Part shown: piece by piece, positions 1-5,667 of the stretch
How the letters are laid out: the number at the start of each line of letters is the position of its first letter
Numbering within the stretch: position 1 is the stretch's first letter
DNA from: Candidatus Saccharimonadota bacterium
Lineage (GTDB): Bacteria > Eremiobacterota > Xenobia > Xenobiales > Xenobiaceae
Length of the DNA stretch: 7,422 bases
Assembly: GCA_004554425.1 (NCBI GenBank)
Contig: SFMI01000081.1
Coordinates: 1-7,422, forward strand
Reading direction: 5' to 3'
The notes under the pieces: generated by a model
What the model was told of the DNA's origin: nothing
Databases searched by the model: none
Seen by the model: the letters and a program-made list of their open reading frames with translations, nothing else
Made by a program: the position numbers and the translations under genes

Positions 1-2
1 AA

Positions 3-28
3 AGTTATTTCTGCATAGCTAAATAACT
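3..28. repeat. Inverted repeat, 8-bp arms
   Basis: AGTTATTT (3-10) is the exact reverse complement of AAATAACT (21-28), with a 10-base spacer. The arms are AT-rich and no T-tract follows, so this is not a terminator by itself. It lies just upstream of the strong terminator at 37-67, probably in the 3' untranslated part of a gene outside the window. It could be an RNA stem or a protein site; the sequence does not decide. Confidence 0.35.
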
Positions 29-36
29 ATACTTAG

Positions 37-67
37 AGCGCAGGGCTGTAAAAGCTCTGCGCTTTTT
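37..67 (+). terminator. Intrinsic (Rho-independent) terminator of an upstream gene
   Basis: AGCGCAGGGCT (37-47) pairs with AGCTCTGCGCT (53-63) over 11 pairs, one of them G-T, around the 5-base loop GTAAA. A run of T (63-67) and further T-rich sequence follow at once. This is a classic plus-strand terminator. No reading frame inside the window ends into it, so it must end a transcript that starts before position 1. Confidence 0.85.
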
Positions 68-149
68 GTTTGCCTTATTAAGTTGCATTACTAATATAAA
101 AAATAAATGCCTAAATTAAACCTAAAAAGTGAAAAATGTTCATTAAATG

Positions 150-158
150 TGATATAAT
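150..158 (+). promoter_or_regulatory. Extended -10 promoter of the Fic-like gene
   Basis: TGATATAAT at 150-158 is an exact extended -10 element (TGn plus TATAAT). The sequence about 17 bases upstream (around 130-135, TGAAAA) is a poor -35, which is typical of extended -10 promoters. The preceding 60 bases are very AT-rich. Transcription would start near 164-166, giving a leader of about 75 bases before the ATG at 241. Confidence 0.6.
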
Positions 159-240
159 AACGCGAAAGCTGCCTATGAAAGACATCTCAGCAGCAGAGAA
201 AAGCTATACAGCCTTTTAGAGTAGGAGACAGAGGCTAGCA

Positions 241-1479
241 ATGCGTTCTTTCAGTTATTCCAGGCCTTTAGGTAAAGAGGTCTGCAACATTTCTACGAAC
301 CTTTTCCGTCTTGTCAATGACGTCCACGAATCTAAGGGAAAGCAAGATGTTGTGGCGGACATTGCTCCTGCAGTTCTTGCCGATTTGCCTGTCAGCACCA
401 TTATTAAGAATGTGGAGTTCTTTTGTCAGCGTGCTTTAGGCGTAGAAGAGTTAAATGATGCCGAAAGGCAAGAACTCGAAGAAGAATTAAATGCTCCCGA
501 TTTTACGGATAAATATAATTCGGTTCCCAAAGATGTTGAGCTTACTCCTGAAGAAGAAAGAAAACTTCAGATCAGATTGTATGCCAAGGCATTTTTGCGC
601 TTGCGTGAAGCTGAAAAATTTGAACTGTCAGTCGATTCTATAGTCGACTTGTATCGCTCGATCAATCCGCGTCAGAGTGATAATGGGGAAATTTGGCCTA
701 CTTATCGCGAGCAAAGTTTCGCTTATGGATCCTCTATGGATCACGATAATGGAGCTCGTTATTTGCAAGTTCAGAGCAGCGGTTTCCCTCTCTTTGCTAT
801 AAATGGCAACGAGTTTAAAGGTGGCACGATCATTATGCAAGCCATTTCTGCTCGCGATGTCAGATTGGCTTTGTCTGATGCTTGTAAGAGCTTCTTAGAA
901 GTGTCTGAATATTACGATCCTTTAGTGCTTATTCCGCGCTTCATTGTAGATTTCTTATGTGTAAGTCCCTTTAACAGTTCCTTTGGTAACTTACTGGTGG
1001 CGCAATTATTGCTGATGATTCTTTTAGCTAAGAGCGGTTATCCGGTTTATCGTTATATAAGTTACGATTTAGTCTCTGAGCGCTTAGGTGGCAACGATTA
1101 TTTCAACTCTGCTTTCCGCGAAAGTATCAGCGGCTGGCATGTTGGTAATAACGATTATGTGCCTTTCACTGAGTATTGCTTAAAACATCTCTCTTTGGCT
1201 TTTCGTTATTTCTTCTATCGTTTGCTTCCCTTAGGCGGACGCGATCGTAAAGCCAAATGCATTAAAGCTCTTTTCTACAATGATGAAGTCTTGCTTACCA
1301 AGAGTGCGATTCACGATTTGTGTTACGAAATTAGCGTACCTACTATCGAATCTGTATTAGGAAAACTCAGTGGAGAATCAGGCTTCCTGGAAAAAGTAGG
1401 TAAAGGGCGCAATACCGCTTATAGAAGGCGTGAAGGCGCAGTGGATCATTCCGAATTTAATTACGAGCCTTTGCTTTAG
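241..1479 (+). CDS. Degenerate Fic-fold protein with C-terminal winged helix
   Basis: The protein has 412 residues. Residues 226-330 follow one Fic subfamily closely: DPLVLIPRFIVDFLC (226-240) enters the active-site helix, GYPVYRYIS follows, then the GWHVGNNDYVPF signature (298-309). Residues about 334-395 look like the winged helix often fused to such Fic proteins, ending KVGKGRNTAYRR. The catalytic motif, normally HPFx[D/E]GNGRxxR, reads SPFNSSFGN at 242-250: the catalytic His is Ser242, the acidic residue Ser246, the motif Asn Phe248 and the first Arg Asn250. No [S/T]xxxE[G/N] inhibitory motif is obvious. AMP transfer is therefore unlikely; regulation, scaffolding or DNA binding are inferences. 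The frame is intact and of ordinary length, so it is probably not a pseudogene. The start is supported by GAGG at 231-234. The gene appears monocistronic, with an extended -10 promoter and a terminator at 1504-1556. Confidence 0.72.
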   Translation: MRSFSYSRPLGKEVCNISTNLFRLVNDVHESKGKQDVVADIAPAVLADLPVSTIIKNVEFFCQRALGVEELNDAERQELEEELNAPDFTDKYNSVPKDVELTPEEERKLQIRLYAKAFLRLREAEKFELSVDSIVDLYRSINPRQSDNGEIWPTYREQSFAYGSSMDHDNGARYLQVQSSGFPLFAINGNEFKGGTIIMQAISARDVRLALSDACKSFLEVSEYYDPLVLIPRFIVDFLCVSPFNSSFGNLLVAQLLLMILLAKSGYPVYRYISYDLVSERLGGNDYFNSAFRESISGWHVGNNDYVPFTEYCLKHLSLAFRYFFYRLLPLGGRDRKAKCIKALFYNDEVLLTKSAIHDLCYEISVPTIESVLGKLSGESGFLEKVGKGRNTAYRRREGAVDHSEFNYEPLL

Positions 1480-1503
1480 CTTCAGTTTTTAGTGCTATGT
1501 AAA

Positions 1504-1556
1504 AAAGGCAAAAAAATTCCGCACCACTAGAAGTGGTGCGGAATTTTTTTGCTTTT
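1504..1556. terminator. Bidirectional terminator between convergent genes
   Basis: Positions 1504-1528 pair with 1532-1556 over about 25 pairs with only one G-T pair, around a 3-base loop (AGA). The core AATTCCGCACCACT / AGTGGTGCGGAATT is flanked by A-runs on the left and T-runs on the right, so a U-tract appears whichever strand is transcribed. It lies 24 bases after the Fic-like stop codon and about 65 bases beyond the oadB stop, and serves both converging units. Confidence 0.9.
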
Positions 1557-1621
1557 ATGAACAGCACTCTGTTGCTCAAACTCCCAATTTGGAAATCCTC
1601 CTTGAGAGCTTGAACGACAAG

Positions 1622-3259
1622 TTAGAACTTGCCACCCAATAGGGCCAGCAATACGCCTGCAGCTACAGCGGAGCCAATAACGCCGGAAACGTTAGGTCCC
1701 ATAGCGTGCATGAGCAAGAAGTTGCGGGGATTGGTTTCTAAACCGACTTTATTAACTACACGAGCAGCCATAGGTACAGCGGAAACACCAGCAGCGCCGA
1801 TTAAGGGGTTGATAGGATCTTTACTGCATTTGTTCATAAGCTTGCCTAAAAGTACGCCGGAGGCGGTACCTACGCAGAAAGCGATAAGACCTAAAAGCAA
1901 GATGCCCAAAGTTTCGGGAGTGAGGAACTTATCGGCAGCTAATTTAGAACCGACGGCGGTACCTAACATGATGGTAACGATGTTGCACAGAGCGTTTTGC
2001 ATAGTATCGGACAATCTGTTGACAACACCACATTCACGGGCCAAGTTACCAAACATCAGAGCGCCCATAAGAGGAGCGGCCGAAGGCAACAAGAGAGCGC
2101 ATAGTAAGAGCACTACCAAGGGGAAAACGATCTTTTCTGCTTTGGAAACGGGGCGCAATTGACGCATAACGATATTGCGCTCGGACTCGGTCGTGAGGGC
2201 CTTCATGATAGGAGGCTGGATAATGGGCACCAAAGCCATATAAGAGTAAGCTGCTACAGCGATGGAACCGAGTAAATCAGGTGATAGTCTGCTGGTAAGG
2301 AAGATAGCCGTGGGGCCGTCAGCTCCTCCAATAATACCAATAGAAGCGGCATCTTTAAGATTGAACTGAATGAAAGGTACGCACTGGGAAAGTACCAAGG
2401 CACCAATCAGAGCGAAGAAGATACCAAATTGAGCAGCGCCGCCCAAGAGAGCTGTACGCGGGTTGGCAATTAGAGGGCCAAAGTCGGTCATAGCACCTAC
2501 GCCCATGAAGATGAGCAGAGGGAAGAGACCAGTTTCGATACCGGCATTGTAAATTACATGCAAGAAACCGCCTGGTTCGGCGATACCAGCGTTGGGAATA
2601 TTGGAAAGTAAACCGCCCATACCGATAGGCAGAAGCAGCAAGGGCTCAAATTCTTTGACTATAGCCAAATAAATGAGCAATAAGCTGACGCAAATCATAA
2701 TGAGCATCTTGAAGCCTTCAGCTGTAGCGAAAGCGGAAAGACCGGTAGATTCCCAAATGATTTTGGCACTTTCAGAAGCGGATTTTACTTCGGTAGCGTC
2801 TTTAGCAGCGGCCGCAGGAGCGTTTTCTTCTACTTCAATAACGGTAGCTTCTACCTCAGGCTGAGCAGCTGGAGCAGACTCTTGCACTTGGGCGTCGCCA
2901 GGATTGGCAACAGCTTCCGGTTTAGAAGCAGCGCCGTCTTCTTGAGCAGCGTCAGTCTGACTAGGAGCGGCTACTTCGTCATTATGAGCATTTGCTGTTG
3001 CTTCTTGAACAGTAGCAGTGTCTTCAACTTGAACAGTCTCTTCAGGAGGAACAGGTTGAGAACCGTCCTGAGGATAGACGGAAACGTCTACGCTTTCAGT
3101 TTCGGTAGGCGCGGCGCTAGGCTGAGCCGTTTGGGGAGCTGGGCTCTGAGCATATACGGGAGAATGCAAAGCCAGCAGTAGGGTAACTGCTAACAAAACT
3201 TGCAAAAGCTTACCCATATAAGCCAATTTGTTGGCGTGGGAATTACTTTTTGAATGCAT
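1622..3259 (-). CDS. oadB: Oxaloacetate decarboxylase beta subunit (Na+ pump), N-terminally extended
   Basis: This membrane subunit decarboxylates carboxybiotin on OadA and exports Na+. Residues are counted from the ATG at 3259 (545 aa; the usual length is about 380-435). The membrane domain from about residue 182 matches the family end to end, with GGADGPTAIF (311-320), AYSYMALVP and NPLIGAAGVSAVPMAARV. The residues tied to Na+ transport in Klebsiella OadB (Asp203, Tyr229, Asn373, Gly377, Ser382, Arg389) all align at one constant offset with Asp314, Tyr340, Asn484, Gly488, Ser493 and Arg500. The N-terminus is unusual: a signal-peptide-like segment (1-37, Lys-containing n-region, Leu-rich core, likely cleavage after VYA) and then an Ala/Pro/Glu-rich stretch to about 170. 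An ATG at 3277 would add six residues but lacks a ribosome site. At 3259, GAGGT lies four bases upstream and overlaps the oadA stop, so coupled translation is likely. Confidence 0.93.
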   Translation of the reverse strand: MHSKSNSHANKLAYMGKLLQVLLAVTLLLALHSPVYAQSPAPQTAQPSAAPTETESVDVSVYPQDGSQPVPPEETVQVEDTATVQEATANAHNDEVAAPSQTDAAQEDGAASKPEAVANPGDAQVQESAPAAQPEVEATVIEVEENAPAAAAKDATEVKSASESAKIIWESTGLSAFATAEGFKMLIMICVSLLLIYLAIVKEFEPLLLLPIGMGGLLSNIPNAGIAEPGGFLHVIYNAGIETGLFPLLIFMGVGAMTDFGPLIANPRTALLGGAAQFGIFFALIGALVLSQCVPFIQFNLKDAASIGIIGGADGPTAIFLTSRLSPDLLGSIAVAAYSYMALVPIIQPPIMKALTTESERNIVMRQLRPVSKAEKIVFPLVVLLLCALLLPSAAPLMGALMFGNLARECGVVNRLSDTMQNALCNIVTIMLGTAVGSKLAADKFLTPETLGILLLGLIAFCVGTASGVLLGKLMNKCSKDPINPLIGAAGVSAVPMAARVVNKVGLETNPRNFLLMHAMGPNVSGVIGSAVAAGVLLALLGGKF

Positions 3260-3263
3260 CTTT

Positions 3264-3268
3264 ACCTC
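3264..3268 (-). promoter_or_regulatory. Ribosome binding site deciding the oadB start
   Basis: On the minus strand the oadA end reads GAGTGAGGTAAAGATG. The GAGGT (3268-3264) overlaps the TGA stop of oadA (3269-3267) and is four bases before the ATG at 3259. The alternative ATG at 3277 lies inside oadA and is preceded by TCGTAGCCT, with no Shine-Dalgarno match. The 3259 start is therefore preferred; it also puts the hydrophobic signal core closer to the N-terminus. Confidence 0.65.
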
Positions 3269-5192
3269 ACTCGACATAGGCTACGATAGAGTCTGCAGTA
3301 ATGAGATCGCCGGGCTCTACTTCGATGGATTTTACGGTACCGGCATAGTCGGACTTAATTTCCATTTCCATTTTCATGGCTTCGATGATCAGCAGGGTTT
3401 CGTCTTTTTTAACTTGAGTGCCAGGGCCAGCAATAATACGAATTACAGTGCCGGGCAAAGGAGAGGTAATAGCTTTGGTCGAGCCGGAAGCGGCAGGAGC
3501 GGCAGCAGGAGCTGCGGCAGGAGCAGCAGCGGCGGCGGCAGGAGCAGCAGTGGCAGCGGCGGCAGGAGCAGCAGCGGCGGCGGCAGGAGCAGCAGTGGCA
3601 GCGGCGGCAGGAGCAGCGGCACCGGCTTCTTGGACGGTGTAACCGTAATCTTTACCATTTACTAAGACGCGACCGTTTTGTACGGTGACATCATAAGCGC
3701 TACCTTGTAAGTTGATCTTGAGATGCTCAGGCACTTTAGCCAAAGCCACGGCGGGAGCGGCAGCAGGAGCGGGAGCGGCTTTCTTCTCTTCTTTGTAGCG
3801 CACGTTGACGTGGCCTTTGCCCTTGAGGAAGAAGATGCCTTTTTCAGCGCAAGCGGAGACGATGAAGAGATTCTCTTCGGTAAGAGGTAAGTTGTTATCA
3901 ACCAACTTCTTCTTAATAGTAGAGACTTTCTTGCTTTCGTCGGCGTCGTTGATTTCCAAGACGGGGCGAGTATTGATGGGCAAGCCGAGTTGCTCGGAAG
4001 CCAACTTTTGCAATTCCGGATCGGGAGCAATAGGAGTTTTGCCAAAGTAGCCAAGTAACATGCGGCCGTAACCGTCGGTAATCTTTTTCCAAGGGCCGTT
4101 TTTAACGTTGCTGTAAGCTTGCTGAATGTAGAACTGAGAAACGGGAGTTACGGAAGTTCCGAAACCGCCTCTGCGGACGCATTCGCTCATAGCTTCGACT
4201 AATTTGGGGAAGAGATGGAGCTCGTTGTTATCGCGCATCATCTGAGTATTGGCAGTTAAAGCACCACCAGGTACGGGGCTCCAAGGAATGATGGGCAAGA
4301 CGGCCTGGCTTTCGGGAGGCAATAAGTACTTGCTCATGCACTCTTGGCTAATACGCTCAGCTTCACGTACTTTGTCGATATCGACGTCGAGAGCATATTC
4401 GGTGCCGCGGAAATTGTGCCACATAGTTAAAATGTCGGGCTGAGAGGTACCGCCAGACATGGGCTGGATGGACAAGTCGATAGCGTTGGCGCCGGCTTCG
4501 ATAGCGGCCATATAACCGGTAATGCAACCGTCGGCAGTGCAGTGAGAGTGGAAGTCGATATAAGCATCGGAACCTAAGATAGCACGGGCTCTCTTAATGG
4601 TTTCATGCACGACGCGGGGAGGAGTAGTTCCACTGGCGTCTTTAAAGCAAATGCTGTCAAAGGTAATTCCGGCGGCTAAAATTTTGCGCAGGATGCCTTC
4701 ATAAAAATCGGGGGTGTGAGCACCGGTAAGCCCCGGAGGCAAACCCATCATAGTGATGGTAACTTGGTGCTTTAATCCGGCTTCGACGATGCAACGTCCA
4801 CTGTATATTAAGTTCTCCACGTCGTTTAAAGCGTCAAAGTTACGGACGGTAGTTACGCCGTGTTTTTTGAACAGCTGGGCGTGCAATTTAATAAAATCGC
4901 TGCACTGGCTGGTGAGGCCTACTACGTTGACGCCGCGGGCCAAAGTTTGCAAATTGATATCCGGACCCATCAAGGTGCGTATTTCGTCCATGGCAGTGAA
5001 CGGATTTTCGTTGCAATAAAAAACTTTGGATTGGAAAATAGCGCCGCCGCCGTGCTCAAACCACTTGATGCCGGCGTCTTTGCAAGCTTCCATGGCGGGC
5101 AAGAAGTCTTTATTTAAGACTCGAGCTCCGTAACAGGACTGGAAACCGTCGCGGAAGGCGGTACACATGAAATCGATAATTTTTTTACCCAT
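3267..5192 (-). CDS. oadA: Oxaloacetate decarboxylase alpha subunit (biotin carboxyltransferase)
   Basis: The 641-residue cytoplasmic subunit transfers the carboxyl group of oxaloacetate to its biotin, releasing pyruvate. The carboxyltransferase domain (about 1-290) has the expected metal and active-site residues: Arg14-Asp15, Gln18, Lys184 in FKDASG (the carbamylated Lys position) and His215-Ser-His217. A second conserved domain (about 300-465) contains PWSPVPGGALTANTQMMRD and FGTSVTPVSQF. An Ala/Pro linker (about 523-568) leads to the biotinyl domain with EAMKME, where Lys607 lies 34 residues from the C-terminus, as in the family. Details such as RDGFQSCYGAR and EHGGGAIFQ in place of RDAHQSLxATR and EWGGATFD resemble, from memory, PycB subunits of Campylobacter-type pyruvate carboxylases. 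The adjacent oadB and oadG, and the absence of a biotin carboxylase gene, favour decarboxylase function. AAGGAG (5203-5198) lies five bases before the ATG. OadG ends 46 bases upstream; oadB follows directly. Confidence 0.93.
   Translation of the reverse strand: MGKKIIDFMCTAFRDGFQSCYGARVLNKDFLPAMEACKDAGIKWFEHGGGAIFQSKVFYCNENPFTAMDEIRTLMGPDINLQTLARGVNVVGLTSQCSDFIKLHAQLFKKHGVTTVRNFDALNDVENLIYSGRCIVEAGLKHQVTITMMGLPPGLTGAHTPDFYEGILRKILAAGITFDSICFKDASGTTPPRVVHETIKRARAILGSDAYIDFHSHCTADGCITGYMAAIEAGANAIDLSIQPMSGGTSQPDILTMWHNFRGTEYALDVDIDKVREAERISQECMSKYLLPPESQAVLPIIPWSPVPGGALTANTQMMRDNNELHLFPKLVEAMSECVRRGGFGTSVTPVSQFYIQQAYSNVKNGPWKKITDGYGRMLLGYFGKTPIAPDPELQKLASEQLGLPINTRPVLEINDADESKKVSTIKKKLVDNNLPLTEENLFIVSACAEKGIFFLKGKGHVNVRYKEEKKAAPAPAAAPAVALAKVPEHLKINLQGSAYDVTVQNGRVLVNGKDYGYTVQEAGAAAPAAAATAAPAAAAAAPAAAATAAPAAAAAAPAAAPAAAPAASGSTKAITSPLPGTVIRIIAGPGTQVKKDETLLIIEAMKMEMEIKSDYAGTVKSIEVEPGDLITADSIVAYVE
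3522..3611. repeat. Perfect 45-bp tandem duplication in the oadA linker
   Basis: Positions 3522-3566 and 3567-3611 are identical over all 45 bases. Partial matches continue at both edges (about 3514-3521 and 3612-3617). The repeat keeps the reading frame and encodes two copies of a 15-residue unit, P-A4-T-A2-P-A6, at OadA residues 528-542 and 543-557. It sits in the flexible arm that swings the biotinyl domain. Identity at synonymous positions points to a recent duplication by slippage or unequal recombination. Confidence 0.9.
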
Positions 5193-5238
5193 ATCTACTC
5201 CTTGAGGGCGTTGCTAAAAAAAGGGCTAAATTTTTGCT

Positions 5239-5508
5239 CTATCTTACGGGAAGGCCAAACTCACGCTGAGCTATAGCGATAACGGCGGCAATCTTATCAT
5301 TGTCGGAAACCGTTTCGACCGCAGCAGCTTTAGCGGCAGCAGAAGGTGCAACTACAGGCTTGGCAGGCTTTTTAGGCACAGCGGCAGGCTCTGGAGCATA
5401 CTTACGTACCAATCCGCTGGTCCATCCGGTGATGCAGACCAAAAGGATTAAGAATAAGAATACCACGAGCACACCGATAACTGTTACGATTAGACCTTGA
5501 ACTATCAT
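5239..5508 (-). CDS. oadG: Oxaloacetate decarboxylase gamma subunit
   Basis: This small membrane protein (89 aa from the ATG at 5508) assembles the complex by holding OadA at OadB. A single membrane helix (VQGLIVTVIGVLVVFLFLIL, about residues 3-22) is followed by a basic patch (SGLVRKY), an Ala/Pro/Lys linker and a short C-terminal segment (DKIAAVIAIAQREFG), the family layout. The Klebsiella protein has C-terminal His residues linked to Zn binding; none is present here. The start is uncertain: the ATG at 5508 has only a weak site (GTGAG) but gives a normal family N-terminus. A GTG at 5541 has a good AAGGA (5552-5548) six bases upstream and would add 11 residues. The frame stays open to an ATG at 5628, but that extension is not family-like. 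It is the first gene of the operon. Confidence 0.85.
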   Translation of the reverse strand: MIVQGLIVTVIGVLVVFLFLILLVCITGWTSGLVRKYAPEPAAVPKKPAKPVVAPSAAAKAAAVETVSDNDKIAAVIAIAQREFGLPVR

Positions 5509-5667
5509 AAACTCACAAAATCGGGCAAAGCTCAAACTCACCCGACTTCCTTTCGGTAAATTCCTCTGCGGGGTTTTAGGTAAAATTGAATAAATCCTGC
5601 TCAATAGGTGATTCTTGATAAGTGCCAAAGGACAGATAAATAAGAGTTTTGATTAAGGAGCAGCTTT
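5509..5667. promoter_or_regulatory. Divergent oadG-birA intergenic control region
   Basis: This stretch of about 160 bases must hold both outward promoters, but neither is convincing. For birA, TTGATA (5615-5620) with a 16-base gap to TAAATA (5637-5642) is a weak candidate. For the oad operon on the minus strand, TTGGCA (5628-5623) with a 16-base gap to TATTGA (5606-5601), or TTGAGC (5604-5599) with TACCTA (5582-5577), are weak candidates. Two similar words, GGTAAATT (5556-5563) and GGTAAAATT (5579-5587), lie 23 bases apart on the same strand, about two helix turns, and might be a regulator site. No match to the E. coli-type biotin operator is visible. Confidence 0.4.

Noticed and set aside
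628..840. Minus-strand 70-codon frame inside the Fic-like gene
   Set aside because: Shadow frame with no ribosome site or recognisable motif; the plus-strand frame is family-like.
1597..1603. Minus-strand AAGGAGG downstream of oadB, looking like a ribosome site
   Set aside because: No start codon at a sensible distance opens more than a few codons before a stop.
1618..1631. CAAGTT-AG-AACTTG palindrome overlapping the oadB stop codon
   Set aside because: The arms are only 6 bases with a 2-base gap, without a T-run; likely chance at this length.
1629..2162. Plus-strand open frame of 177 codons opposite oadB
   Set aside because: It lies entirely within the conserved membrane domain of OadB on the other strand and has no recognisable domain; it is a shadow frame.
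3490..3625. Possible CRISPR-like repeat
   Set aside because: The repeats are directly adjacent with no unique spacers and encode the Ala/Pro linker in frame.
3228..3665. Open frames on both strands over the repeat (Gly/Ser/Arg-rich, poly-Ala and Leu/Pro-rich)
   Set aside because: They are products of the GC-rich GCN repeats in the OadA linker read in other frames.
5521..5545. TCGGG/CCCGA hairpin followed by TTTT on the minus strand, as an attenuator before oadG
   Set aside because: The stem has only 5 pairs with a 15-base loop, too weak to call; it may even be coding if the GTG start at 5541 is used.
5509..5628. Longer OadG of 129 residues from the ATG at 5628
   Set aside because: The extra 40 residues do not look like the family and lie in the divergent control region.
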